DNA of 64,000 bases from Rhodoferax sp. (GTDB lineage: Bacteria > Pseudomonadota > Gammaproteobacteria > Burkholderiales > Burkholderiaceae_C), in assembly GCF_018780565.1 (NCBI RefSeq), contig NZ_JADMJN010000016.1:1-64000 (forward strand). The letters are read 5' to 3'. The notes under the pieces are model-generated. The model did no database searches, was not told where the DNA came from, and saw only the letters and a program-made list of their open reading frames with translations. Of this stretch, positions 25,247-35,100 are shown piece by piece. How positions within the stretch are numbered: the stretch's first letter is position 1; each line of letters begins with the position of its first letter. Made by a program: the position numbers and the translations under genes.

Positions 25247-26674
25247 ATGAGCATTACTGAACCCAAGGTGGCTAGCGCTGCCGCCACACCGTCTTCCAGC
25301 TTCGCCGCCCTGGCCCTGAACCCCTCAACCCTGGACAATCTGAAGCAGCTTGGCTATTCGGAGATGACACCGATCCAGGCCGCCAGCCTGCCCATAGCCC
25401 TGGCGGGCAAGGACCTGATCGCACAAGCGCAAACCGGCAGTGGCAAGACCGCAGCGTTTGCCCTGACCCTGCTCACCAAGCTCAACCCGCGTCGCTTTGC
25501 CGTGCAAGCGCTGGTGCTGTGCCCCACGCGTGAGCTGGCGGACCAGGTCACCACAGAAATTCGCCGCCTGGCGCGTGCCGAAGAAAACATCAAGGTCGTC
25601 ACACTGTGCGGTGGCATTGCCCTGCGTGGTCAGCGTGCGTCGCTGGAGCACGGCGCACACGTGGTGGTTGGCACTCCAGGGCGCATCATGGACCATCTGG
25701 AGCGGGCTTACCTGACGCTTGAAGCACTCAACACATTGGTGCTGGACGAAGCGGATCGCATGCTGGACATGGGGTTTTTTGATGACATTGCCACCGTCAC
25801 CAAGCAGTGCCCCAAGGAGCGACAAACGCTGTTGTTTTCCGCCACCTACCCTGAGGGCATCGAAAAACTGGCCAGGCAGTTCATGCGCGAGCCGGTGCAA
25901 ATCAAGGTCGAGGCCCAGCACACGGAAAGTCTCATTGAGCAACGCTTCTACGAGGTGACCCGCCACAATCGGCTGGCCACCGTGGCGCAACTTCTCAATC
26001 ACTTTCGTCCAATCAGTACGCTCGCGTTTTGCAATACCAAGCAGCAATGCAAGGACCTGGTGACCTACCTGCAAGAACAAGGCTTCAGTGCGCTGGCTCT
26101 GTATGGCGAACTTGAGCAGCGCGAGCGCGACCAGGTTCTGGCGCAATTTGCCAACCGCAGCTGCTCGGTACTGGTAGCCACCGACGTGGCCTCGCGCGGC
26201 CTGGATATCAACCAACTCGAAGCGGTGATCAACGTGGACATCACACCCGACCCGGAGGTGCATGTACACCGCATCGGACGCACGGGTCGCGCTGGCGAAT
26301 CGGGCCTCGCGTTGAGTCTGGCCAGCATGAACGAAATGGGGTTTGTCGGCAAGATCGAGCAGTATCAAAAACGTGAGTCAAGCTGGCACAAGCTGGACGA
26401 ACTAACACCCACAGGGAACGGCCCCTTGCTGCCCCCGATGGTCACGCTGCAGATTCTGGGCGGTCGCAAGGAAAAGATTCGCCCCGGAGATGTTCTGGGC
26501 GCACTCACAAACACGGAAGGCGGTGCGGCTTACACCCGCGAGCAGATCGGCAAAATCCAGGTGACCGAGTTCTGCACCTTTGTAGCCGTACAACGGGACC
26601 TGGCACAAGCCGCCTGCACCAAACTCAACGCCGGCAAGATCAAAGGCAAGAGCGTCCGGGTCAGACTGATGTAA
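25247..26674 (+). CDS. dbpA: DEAD-box RNA helicase DbpA
   Basis: The 475-residue protein has all helicase motifs: Q motif (MTPIQAASLP), Walker A AQTGSGKT (61-68), DEAD (VLDEADRMLD), SAT (LFSATYP), and HRIGRTGR. The C-terminal 75 residues (VTLQILGGRKEKIRPGDVLGAL onward) are the DbpA RNA-binding domain, which targets hairpin 92 of 23S rRNA. It therefore acts in late 50S subunit assembly. The ATG at 25247 is the first in frame after a purine-rich leader and gives the family length. Confidence 0.93.
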   Translation: MSITEPKVASAAATPSSSFAALALNPSTLDNLKQLGYSEMTPIQAASLPIALAGKDLIAQAQTGSGKTAAFALTLLTKLNPRRFAVQALVLCPTRELADQVTTEIRRLARAEENIKVVTLCGGIALRGQRASLEHGAHVVVGTPGRIMDHLERAYLTLEALNTLVLDEADRMLDMGFFDDIATVTKQCPKERQTLLFSATYPEGIEKLARQFMREPVQIKVEAQHTESLIEQRFYEVTRHNRLATVAQLLNHFRPISTLAFCNTKQQCKDLVTYLQEQGFSALALYGELEQRERDQVLAQFANRSCSVLVATDVASRGLDINQLEAVINVDITPDPEVHVHRIGRTGRAGESGLALSLASMNEMGFVGKIEQYQKRESSWHKLDELTPTGNGPLLPPMVTLQILGGRKEKIRPGDVLGALTNTEGGAAYTREQIGKIQVTEFCTFVAVQRDLAQAACTKLNAGKIKGKSVRVRLM

Positions 26675-26680
26675 CAGCCG

Positions 26681-26707
26681 GCCCTGTAAGGCATTTACCT
26701 ACAGGGC
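26681..26707 (+). terminator. Likely terminator of dbpA
   Basis: GCCCTGTA (26681-26688) and TACAGGGC (26700-26707) form an 8-bp stem with an 11-base loop just seven bases after the dbpA stop. The following TTCTAT is a weak T-tract. Confidence 0.55.
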
Positions 26708-26807
26708 TTCTATCCATTTACCGACTTCATTGCGTGCCGCGCGTGGCTACAGTTGTCTCAAGCGCCAATGCATCCTGATTGGACGCTGAAACCACTGGAG
26801 AAACACA

Positions 26808-27044
26808 ATGAAGACCACGGCCCTTGAACTCAATCCTTTCAGCCTGATGATGGAGCCCGAGCTGGTATTGCAGACCATGGAACGCTCCCTGCAGCTGCGT
26901 GGCTTGCGCCGCCACAAGCTGCGTCCGCTGGACAAACCGCTGATCCCCTTCACCAAGGAAGCGCTGGCCAGCCGCGCTGCATTTGACGCCGCCATCGATG
27001 CCGACGAGCTCGATGGCATGGCCGACGCGTTTTTGTTGAACTGA
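26808..27044 (+). CDS. Conserved hypothetical protein, 78 residues
   Basis: The protein contains no membrane segment or known motif. It is helical in composition, with a basic centre (LQLRGLRRHKLRPLDKP) and a C-terminal acidic helix (DAAIDADELDGMADAF). GGAG lies seven bases before the ATG, which supports a real gene. It is a single gene between dbpA and the SDR gene. No function can be given. Confidence 0.7.
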   Translation: MKTTALELNPFSLMMEPELVLQTMERSLQLRGLRRHKLRPLDKPLIPFTKEALASRAAFDAAIDADELDGMADAFLLN

Positions 27045-27101
27045 TCTCGCGCCGGATGGGGATCGCCTGAAGCGCCCCAGCGAGCAGCGCGAGAGTGGGT
27101 G

Positions 27102-27866
27102 TCAGCGGGCCAGCGTAACCCCGCCGTCCACCACCAGTGTCGTGCCCACCACATAATCACCAGCACGCGAGGCCAGGTAAATCGCCGCGCCTGCCATGTC
27201 CTCGTCCACACCAATACGACCAGCGGGAATGTGGGCAGACACTTCTTGCGCGCGATCACGCGCGTCACGGTTCATTTCCGAGGCAAAAGCGCCCGGGGCA
27301 ATCGCCGTCACCACAATATTGTCCTTGACCAGGCGCAACGCCATGCGCTTGGTCAGATGCACCAGGCCCGCTTTGCTGGCGGCATAAGAATAAGTTTCTT
27401 GCGGGTTGACCGACACGCCATCGATGGAGGCGATGTTGATGACCTTGGCCACGCGGGTCTTGCCCGCCAGACGCAACTGAGGCGCCAGCGCCTGGGTCAG
27501 GAAGAAGGGGGACTTCAGGTTCAGATCCACAACCTTGTCCCAGCCGCTCTCGGGGAACTCATCAAAGGGCGCACCCCAGGCCGCACCCGCATTGTTCACC
27601 AGGATGTCGAGTTGCGGCTCGTGCGCGGCATAAGCAGCCGCCAGGGCCTTGACGCCCTCGGCAGTCGACACGTCGGCCGGCAAGGAGATGCAGGGACCCA
27701 GGCTGGACAGCTCCTTGGCGGTCTGGTCGCAGGCCGCGGCTTTGCGCGCCGAAATGTAAACCTTGGCGCCCTGTGCCAGATAGCCGGCTGCAATCATGCG
27801 ACCAATGCCGCGCGAGCCGCCGGTGATCAACGCGGTACGGCCCTTGAGAGAGAAAAGATTGTCCAT
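27102..27866 (-). CDS. Short-chain dehydrogenase/reductase (SDR)
   Basis: The 254-residue protein is a classical SDR: TGGSRGIG cofactor motif (residues 15-22), NNAG (about 91-94), and the catalytic set Ser (NIASIDG), Tyr and Lys (YSYAASKAG). The ending DYVVGTTLVVDGGVTLAR is typical of this class, which includes beta-ketoacyl reductase and glucose-dehydrogenase relatives. The absence of a neighbouring fatty-acid or polyketide gene leaves the substrate open. Start at 27866 follows an AGGAGCATTCC-type site. Confidence 0.9.
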   Translation of the reverse strand: MDNLFSLKGRTALITGGSRGIGRMIAAGYLAQGAKVYISARKAAACDQTAKELSSLGPCISLPADVSTAEGVKALAAAYAAHEPQLDILVNNAGAAWGAPFDEFPESGWDKVVDLNLKSPFFLTQALAPQLRLAGKTRVAKVINIASIDGVSVNPQETYSYAASKAGLVHLTKRMALRLVKDNIVVTAIAPGAFASEMNRDARDRAQEVSAHIPAGRIGVDEDMAGAAIYLASRAGDYVVGTTLVVDGGVTLAR

Positions 27867-27942
27867 GGAATGCTCCTGTGAATGGTTCAGATCGGGGTAA
27901 AAAACTCCGTCAAAGCTTATCCCGGATCAGGCGCCGCGCGCG

Positions 27943-29199
27943 TCACATGGGCGTCTGTCCGCGCGCTGCAGCCGCGCGGAGCTTGTCCTTTTTGCTGGGT
28001 CGTTTTCCTTTGATGCCCCCGGTGGCGGGGTCGGGGCCGGCACCAGCGGCAACGGCCACCTCAGTCGGCTCAAAGCCCTCTATCTGTTCGAGCTGTAAAT
28101 CCAGGCCCTGACGCTTGGCGATCAAGCGGAAATGCGCTTGCGTGCCCACACTGACAAAGCTCACTGCCACGCCGCTCTCTCCGGCACGGCCGGTGCGCCC
28201 AATGCGATGAATGTAGTCAACCGAGGAGCGCGGCAGGTCGTAATTCACGACCACTGGCAACTGGGCGATGTCCAGCCCCCGGGCGGCCACATCGGTGGCA
28301 ATCACCACTTTGAGCCGGGACGCCTTGAAATCAGCCAGCACCTGCGTACGTTTGCCCTGACTCAGTTCCCCATGAAATGGCTCTGCGTTGATTCGTGCCT
28401 TGCGCAACTTGTCTGCAACCGTTTCGGCCGCATGTTTGGTTGCCACAAACACCAGCACGCGACGCCAATGGTTTTGCGCAATGAGATGACGCAGCAACTG
28501 GGTACGCCGTCCGGCATCCACGGCGATGGCTCGCTGCACGATGTCGGGCTGGCTCTGCGGCTCAGGGAGCACCTCAACACGAACCGGATCGCGCAGAAGC
28601 GTTTGCGCCAGGGCCTGCACAGCAGGGGGAAACGTAGCCGAAAAAAACAGGTTCTGCCGCTGCGCAGGCAACAAGTTCAGGATGCGCCCCAGTTCTTCGG
28701 CAAAGCCCAGGTCAAAGAGGCGGTCTGCTTCATCGAGTACCAAGGTCGTCACATGGCTCAACACCAATGCATTGTGGTCAACCAGATCCAGCAAACGCCC
28801 CGGCGTGGCCACTACCACGTCCGCGCCGCCGCGCAGCCGCATCATCTGCGGATTGATGGAAACCCCGCCAAAAACAATGGAAACCTTCACTGGCCGCGCC
28901 AGATGCGCCGCCAGCGCACGAATCTCCTCGCCAACTTGGGCACAGAGTTCACGCGTAGGCACCAAAATCAGTGCGCGAGCCCGTCTCGGGGACTCGGAGG
29001 CCGTGTTTTCGAGCTGCTGCAATAAAGGCAGGGCAAAGGCGGCGGTCTTGCCGGAACCCGTCTGCGCCGAACCGAGGACATCGCGTCCTTGCAAGGCAGC
29101 GGGTATGGCCGCGACCTGCACAGGCGTGGGCACAAGATAGGCTTTGGCACTGACGGCGCGCAGGAGTGCGGGAGACAGCCCAAGAGAGATAAATGACAT
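27943..29199 (-). CDS. rhlE: DEAD-box RNA helicase RhlE
   Basis: From the ATG at 29199 the protein has 418 residues. It contains AQTGSGKT (45-52), DEAD (TLVLDEADRLFDLG), SAT and HRIGRTGRAG motifs. The start is preferred over the longer frame because MSFISLGLSPALLRAV is the RhlE-type N-terminus, whereas the extra leader is Gly/Pro-rich. The C-terminus is short and basic (GKRPSKKDKLRAAAARGQ), as in RhlE-type helicases that act in ribosome assembly and RNA turnover. It is a second DEAD-box gene within 3 kb of dbpA. Confidence 0.9.
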   Translation of the reverse strand: MSFISLGLSPALLRAVSAKAYLVPTPVQVAAIPAALQGRDVLGSAQTGSGKTAAFALPLLQQLENTASESPRRARALILVPTRELCAQVGEEIRALAAHLARPVKVSIVFGGVSINPQMMRLRGGADVVVATPGRLLDLVDHNALVLSHVTTLVLDEADRLFDLGFAEELGRILNLLPAQRQNLFFSATFPPAVQALAQTLLRDPVRVEVLPEPQSQPDIVQRAIAVDAGRRTQLLRHLIAQNHWRRVLVFVATKHAAETVADKLRKARINAEPFHGELSQGKRTQVLADFKASRLKVVIATDVAARGLDIAQLPVVVNYDLPRSSVDYIHRIGRTGRAGESGVAVSFVSVGTQAHFRLIAKRQGLDLQLEQIEGFEPTEVAVAAGAGPDPATGGIKGKRPSKKDKLRAAAARGQTPM

Positions 29200-29475
29200 G
29201 TGGAGGCGCTTTGTGGAGGTGACAGCAGAAAAATTCAACGCCAGAGGGCCCTTGTGGCCCCCCTTGGCAAGACGAGCAGAAGTTGATCCCGGACCCGCCC
29301 AGTTTAATCGGCCCAGGCCGGTCGCGAATATCGACCCGCAAGGCCCCCCTGGGAAGTGGCCACAGTCACTCGATAACACCGGGGAATCGGACCCGGCCGG
29401 CAGCGGGAAGCCTCATAATCGAGCGCTTGAGTACCACAGCCTTCAGGGGCCGGTGCAGACTGAATAAAGGCAATC
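29200..29475. other. Intergenic region
   Basis: This 276-base stretch separates the divergent rhlE and DUF6172 genes. An open frame continues from rhlE into it but lacks a start signal and coding character. No hairpin or RNA gene was recognised. Confidence 0.4.
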
Positions 29476-29793
29476 ATGAAGAAGACGTTCCAGCTGGCCA
29501 TTGAAGGCAAACATCCCGACCGCGTGTTGGAGGCTACGAAGCACGAAATCAGGAAATACGTCAAACGGCAACGACGCGTGCCATTGCCCGAAGGCGTGGA
29601 CTATTGGGATTTTGACTGCAAATTCGGCACCAGTGCGGACAACGCCACGGTGGTCCACTTCGCCACGATTACCAGCCTGATCGATGCCGTAGCCAAAGAG
29701 GGCGGGAAGGCTTTTTACCTTGAACTCATTGCCAAGAATGGCTATCGTGCAGCCAAGCTGCAGGACGCCGGAGATCCCGACCAGGCTCGTTAA
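29476..29793 (+). CDS. DUF6172 family protein
   Basis: The 105-residue protein starts MKKTFQLAIEGKHPDRVLEATKHEIRKYV-like in style and contains PLPEGVDYWDFDCKFG, features of the DUF6172 family. It is small, soluble and of unknown role. AAAGG lies six bases before the ATG. It sits 14 bases upstream of the TehA-like channel gene, with DUF6352 next, so the three probably form one operon. Confidence 0.8.
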   Translation: MKKTFQLAIEGKHPDRVLEATKHEIRKYVKRQRRVPLPEGVDYWDFDCKFGTSADNATVVHFATITSLIDAVAKEGGKAFYLELIAKNGYRAAKLQDAGDPDQAR

Positions 29794-29807
29794 GCGGAAG
29801 CAAGACG

Positions 29808-30770
29808 ATGCGTACGCTGCCCTGGCTTGACCGTTTTCCCGTTGGTCTTTTTGCCATGCCCGTGGGTTTGCTGGCCCTGGCAGGTGCCTGGCGCAGGGCG
29901 CAGGGTTTCGGCTGGACACAGGCCTTGCCCATCGCCCAGGCGCTGGCCTGGACCGCACTGACCCTGCTGGTGGTTTTGCTGCTGCTCTATGCCGGCAAGT
30001 GCCTGCGCCATCCACGCACCTTTGCCGCTGAATTCACGCATCCCCTGGTGGGCTCCATCATGGCGCTCATTCCGGTGTCTTTGCTGCTGTGCACGGTCTA
30101 CTTTGGAGCGCCCGGTCATGACGGCTGGCTGCTATTCACCCTGCTCGCATTGACATTGCAGGGTGTGGTGGCCATTCGCATTGTGGCGATGCTCACGACC
30201 GCCTCTTTGCCCGTTGCGGCAGTGACGCCTGCGCTGTATGTGCCGCCGGTCGCAGGCGGATTCGTCGGCGGCATGGCATTGAGCGCGCTGGGGTATCCCG
30301 GTTGGGCTGCACTGCTGTTTGGCATGGGCTTGGTCAGCTGGGGTTTGCTGGAGGTTCGCGTGCTCAATCGTTTGTTTGAAGGCGCCATGCCCGAAGGCCT
30401 GCGCCCCACGATCGGACTGGAACTGGCACCGGCGTCGGTCGCCACACTGGCCGCAGGAACCATCTGGCCCTTATTGCCTGGCGATGTCCTGATCGTCGGC
30501 CTGGGCATCGCTGCGGGCCCGATAGTGGCGGTCATGGCCCGCTACAAATGGTGGGGGCACATTCCGTTTTCTATCGGATTCTGGTCTTTTTCATTTCCCC
30601 TGGCGGCGTTGGCCGGAGCGGTCATCGAAGTCGTTCGTCGCGGCGGCTGGCCACCTTTGGTGGGCGGTATTGCGCTGGCTTTTTCATCCCTGGCGATCGC
30701 CTTCCTCGGCTTCAAGACCTTGGTTTTGATCCTGTCAGGCAAGCTCATTCCACCGGCGCCATCCCCATGA
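29808..30770 (+). CDS. SLAC1/TehA-type anion channel protein
   Basis: The 320-residue protein has about ten membrane helices and the TDT/SLAC1 family pattern: FPVGLFAMPVGLLALAGAWRRA at the start and GFVGGMALSALGYPGWAALLFG and FSIGFWSFSFPLAALAG in the core. Members include TehA (tellurite resistance) and the plant anion channel SLAC1, and they transport small anions or dicarboxylates. The substrate here is unknown. Start at 29808, 14 bases after the DUF6172 stop. Confidence 0.88.
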   Translation: MRTLPWLDRFPVGLFAMPVGLLALAGAWRRAQGFGWTQALPIAQALAWTALTLLVVLLLLYAGKCLRHPRTFAAEFTHPLVGSIMALIPVSLLLCTVYFGAPGHDGWLLFTLLALTLQGVVAIRIVAMLTTASLPVAAVTPALYVPPVAGGFVGGMALSALGYPGWAALLFGMGLVSWGLLEVRVLNRLFEGAMPEGLRPTIGLELAPASVATLAAGTIWPLLPGDVLIVGLGIAAGPIVAVMARYKWWGHIPFSIGFWSFSFPLAALAGAVIEVVRRGGWPPLVGGIALAFSSLAIAFLGFKTLVLILSGKLIPPAPSP

Positions 30771-30783
30771 AATATCCCAAGCC

Positions 30784-31845
30784 ATGGTGAATTTCTGGCC
30801 GTCCTGTGGCTTTGCTCAGTTGGAGCGCAACGCGCGTGGCTGGCTGGTACCCACCGAAGCCTATCTGCGCCTGTTTTTGGCTCGCCCGGAACTGGCGCTG
30901 GTGCCGGAATCCTGCACGGGGGAACACGCGCTGCATGCAGCCCTGCTCGCATCGCCTTTGCGACCGGTTCCCTCCGAGGCGCTCGCGGCCCTGCAAGATG
31001 AGGACGCACGTGAAAACTATGCCATGTTTCTGGGATTTCGCGATGCACTGCTGACGGCTGGCACGCTGGAGCGCTATTACCTGGACCTGTTCCTGCGAGG
31101 CACCGTGAATGTTCCGCCGCTTTTTGTGGATCTCATTGCACAGGCGATTTTGCGCAATGTGCTGGACGAGGCGCACGATCCCGTTGAAGCGCGGGCTGCC
31201 GAGATGCTGTTTCGCAGCCAGCGCATCACCATCCAGGACGGACAGATCCTGGCCGGCGACCGCACTGTCCTTGACATGTACAACGAAACCGGCGGACTGG
31301 GCGAGATGGGCCGATTGCTCAAGGAGAGCAAGGCCCCCTTGCGTGCCATCAATCTGGACGTGCTGGGTGGCGACAACGCAATGCGCTACTGGCAATCGGA
31401 TGAAGACCACACCTTCTTGCTCGACCTGACGCATGAGCTGACCCAGGATCTGGGGCACGGACTGACATTCAAGGTCACGCGCGCCCGCTCAGGTCTGACG
31501 GCACTGGCCCGGGTGCTGGAACAATGGGTGCATCATTTCCTGGGTGTGACGGTCACCATTCAACCGGAACAGAAAATCGACGACGCCGCGTGGCGCTGGC
31601 ATGTGGGCCTGGACACCGAGTCCACGGCCATCCTGAATGACCTTTACCAGGACCAGCCCGTCGCCCCGGAGCGCCTGCGCAGGATGATCAGCCTGTTTCG
31701 CCTGGATTTCGCGAATCCGGGCGAAATGCGAGCTGATGTGGCAGGAAAAACAGTCTATCTGGGCCTGGCCATGAACGCTGACAGCATCACCCGGATCAAA
31801 CCCCAGAACCTGCTGATTAATTTGCCTTTGGCCACCGCCATGTAG
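30784..31845 (+). CDS. DUF6352 family protein
   Basis: The 353-residue protein begins MVNFWPSCGFAQLERNARGWLVPTEAYLR-like and shows no membrane segments or enzyme motifs. The pattern agrees with DUF6352, a family in beta- and alphaproteobacteria of unknown function that is usually found with membrane or transport genes. Here it follows a SLAC1-type channel by 13 bases. The middle has a DMYNETGGLGEMGRLL loop and the C-terminus a DDAAWRWHVGLDTESTAILNDLY-like block. Confidence 0.8.
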   Translation: MVNFWPSCGFAQLERNARGWLVPTEAYLRLFLARPELALVPESCTGEHALHAALLASPLRPVPSEALAALQDEDARENYAMFLGFRDALLTAGTLERYYLDLFLRGTVNVPPLFVDLIAQAILRNVLDEAHDPVEARAAEMLFRSQRITIQDGQILAGDRTVLDMYNETGGLGEMGRLLKESKAPLRAINLDVLGGDNAMRYWQSDEDHTFLLDLTHELTQDLGHGLTFKVTRARSGLTALARVLEQWVHHFLGVTVTIQPEQKIDDAAWRWHVGLDTESTAILNDLYQDQPVAPERLRRMISLFRLDFANPGEMRADVAGKTVYLGLAMNADSITRIKPQNLLINLPLATAM

Positions 31846-31922
31846 GCTCACGGCAACGAGCCAAAACGGCTCAAGCCAAGTCCGGGGATAATTGGGGGTT
31901 TTCAAATTAAATGGAGTTTTTC

Positions 31923-32090
31923 ATGGCCAAGATCATCCGTACAGAAGCCGACCGTATCGCCACACCCCGTCCCGTGCCACCCAAGGGCGTGTGCTTTACC
32001 GCCGGCAAAGGTCAATTGCGCAGCCTCGAGCGCGGCGCAGCGACCAACAACAAGAAAAACCCGGGCAAGCGCGCCAAGAAGGGCGGTTAA
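31923..32090 (+). CDS. Small basic protein, 55 residues
   Basis: The ORF starts MAKIIRTEADRIATPRPVP and ends KKNPGKRAKKGG. GGAG precedes the ATG by six bases. The protein is strongly basic at its C-terminus and contains a single cysteine (KGVCFTAGKG). It may bind nucleic acid or ribosomes, but no family is recognised. It follows DUF6352 by 77 bases on the same strand and converges with icmF. Confidence 0.65.
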   Translation: MAKIIRTEADRIATPRPVPPKGVCFTAGKGQLRSLERGAATNNKKNPGKRAKKGG

Positions 32091-32102
32091 ACCCTTTCCC
32101 AG

Positions 32103-32138
32103 ACCGGCGCCTGTGTAACTGCTACATATTGCGCCGGT
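32103..32138. terminator. Possible hairpin at a convergent gene end
   Basis: ACCGGCGC (32103-32110) and GCGCCGGT (32131-32138) form an 8-bp stem that overlaps the 3' end of icmF (stop at 32122). There is no T-run, so termination is uncertain. Confidence 0.35.
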
Positions 32139-35100
32139 ACTGGCCGCCCACCTGAAACAGGGCATCGGTGATTTGGCCCAGCGAACACACTCGCACGGCG
32201 TCCATCAGCACCTCAAACACATTCTTGTTTTCAATCACGGCCTGCTGAAGGCGTTTCAGCATGGCTGGTGATTCGTTCGCGTGCAGCGCATGAAACTCTG
32301 CCAGCCGCTTGAGCTGATTCTGCTTTTCTTCATCCGTTGAGCGGGCCAGTTCCAGCTTGTCCAGCACCGCGTCCCCATGCGGGTTGCGAAAAGTGTTGAC
32401 GCCGATGATGGGCAGCTCGCCGGTGTGCTTGAGCATCTCGTAATGCATGGACTCGTCTTGAATCCGGCCCCGCTGGTAGCCGGTTTCCATGGCGCCCAGC
32501 ACACCACCGCGCTCGGCGATGCGCTCGAACTCCAGCAGCACCGCTTCTTCCAGCAACTCGGTCAGCTCTTCGATGATGAAGGCGCCCTGCGACGGGTTCT
32601 CGTTCTTCGCCAGACCCCATTCCCGGTTGATGATGAGCTGGATGGCCATGGCGCGGCGCACCGAATCTTCGGTGGGCGTGGTGATGGCTTCATCGAAGGC
32701 ATTGGTGTGCAGGCTATTGCAGTTGTCATAAATCGCGATCAGCGCCTGCAGCGTGGTACGGATGTCATTGAACTGAATTTCCTGCGCGTGCAAGCTGCGT
32801 CCAGAGGTCTGGATATGGTATTTGAGCTTTTGACTGCGCTCGTTCGCACCGTAGCGCTCTTTCATCGCCACCGCCCAGATGCGCCGCGCCACGCGGCCCA
32901 TCACCGTGTACTCGGGGTCCATGCCATTGCTGAAAAAGAAGCTCAGGTTGGGCGCAAAGTCGTCAATGTGCATACCCCGCGCCAGATAGGCTTCGACGAA
33001 GGTGAAGCCATTGGACAGGGTGAACGCCAGCTGGCTGATCGGGTTGGCCCCGGCCTCGGCAATGTGGTAGCCGCTGATGCTCACACTGTAAAAATTGCGC
33101 ACGCGATTGTGGACAAAATATTCGGCGATGTCACCCATCACCTTCAGGCTGAATTCGGTCGAGAAAATGCAGGTGTTCTGCCCCTGGTCTTCCTTCAGGA
33201 TGTCGGCCTGCACGGTGCCGCGCACGTTTTCCTGTACCCATTCCCTGATTTTTTCCAGCTCGGTGTCGGTCGGGTCACGACCGTTATCGGCCTTGAATTT
33301 GTCGATGTTCTGGTCAATCGCCGTATTCATGAACATGGCCAGGATGCTGGGCGCCGGACCGTTGATGGTCATCGACACTGACGTGCTGGGGCTGCACAGA
33401 TCAAAGCCACCGTACAACACCTTCATGTCGTCCAGCGTGGCAATGGACACGCCGCTGTTGCCGACCTTGCCGTAGATGTCGGGGCGCGGGTCGGGATCGT
33501 TGCCGTACAACGTCACTGAGTCAAACGCAGTGGACAAACGCTTGGCCGCCATGCCCGAACTCAGCAACTTGAACCGCGTGTTGGTGCGAAACGCATCACC
33601 CTCGCCCGCGAACATGCGCGTTGGGTCTTCACCTTCGCGTTTGAAAGCAAAGGTGCCGGCGGTATAGGGGTAGCTGCCGGGCACGTTGTCCAGCATCAGC
33701 CACTTCAGGACTTCACCGCGGTCTTCGAATTGAGGCAGAGCGACCTTGCGGATCGTGGTGCCGCTGAGCGACTTGGTGGTGAGTGCGGTGCGGATTTCCT
33801 TGTCCCGGATTTTGACAACGTATTCATCGCCCGCATAGGCGGCCTGCATGGCGGGCCATTGCTCAATCAGTTTGCGCTCGGCCGCACCCATATGCGCTTC
33901 GCGCTGCTGCGCCAGATCCATGACCGCTTTGAAGGCATTGGTCTTGTTCGAGTCGTCCAGCTTCAACATGCGGCCGGTTTCCTGCAACTGCTGAATTTCC
34001 CGCGCCAGTGTGGCCTGACTGCGTGCGCGCTTCTTGTAGCTGCGCACCGTGTCGCTGATTTCAGCGAGGTAGCGGGTGCGCGCAGCGGGGACAACGGGCG
34101 TCTGGTTGGTGCTGTAACGCACCGAAACCACGGGCAACTGCGATGAGGGCGCCAGCATCAGACCCAAAGCCACCAGACGCGCCTTCAAGGCCTGGTACAG
34201 GGCGGTCACGCCGTCGTCATTGAAACGAGCCGCCATGGTGCCGAACACGGGCATTTGCTCTGTCGGCGTGGTCCACGCCTCCTTGTTGCGCTGCACCTGC
34301 TTGGCCACATCACGAAGGGCATCCAGCGCCCCCTTGCGGTCGAATTTATTGATCGCCACAAACTCGGCAAAGTCCAGCATGTCAATCTTCTCCAGCTGAC
34401 TGGCCGCGCCAAACTCCGGCGTCATCACGTACAGCGGCACATCCACATGTGGCACGATGGCGGCGTCACCCTGGCCGATGCCCGAGGTTTCCACCACAAT
34501 CAGATCGAAATCGGCGACCTTGCAGGCCGCAATGACATCGGGCAGCGCAGCGCTGATTTCCGAACCGAAGTCGCGCGTCGCCAGGCTGCGCATGAAGACA
34601 CGCGGCCCCTGGCGCCATGGGCTGATGGCATTCATGCGAATACGGTCGCCCAGCAAGGCACCGCCACTCTTGCGCCGCGAGGGGTCGATACTGATCACGG
34701 CCACGCGCAGGCTGTCGTTCTGATCGAGGCGCAAACGGCGAATCAGCTCGTCAGTCAAGGAGGACTTGCCTGCCCCACCAGTACCCGTGATACCCAGAAC
34801 CGGTATCTTTTTAATAGCAGCAGCCCCACGTATCTCCAGGGTTAGTGCCGCCAATTGCTTGGAAGGTGCACCTTTGCCCTCGCCCGCCGCTTTTTCGTTC
34901 TCCAGTGCGGTGATGAGCTGCGCCAAGGCCCGCCAACTCATTTCGCTGTGCCCCTGGATGGCCGCCATGTCGTGAGGGGCATAGGCTGACAGATCCTTGT
35001 CGCAGCGCATCACCATCTCGCCGATCATGCCGGCCAGCCCCATGCGCTGGCCATCTTCCGGGCTGAAAATGCGGGCCACACCATAGGCCTGCAGTTCACG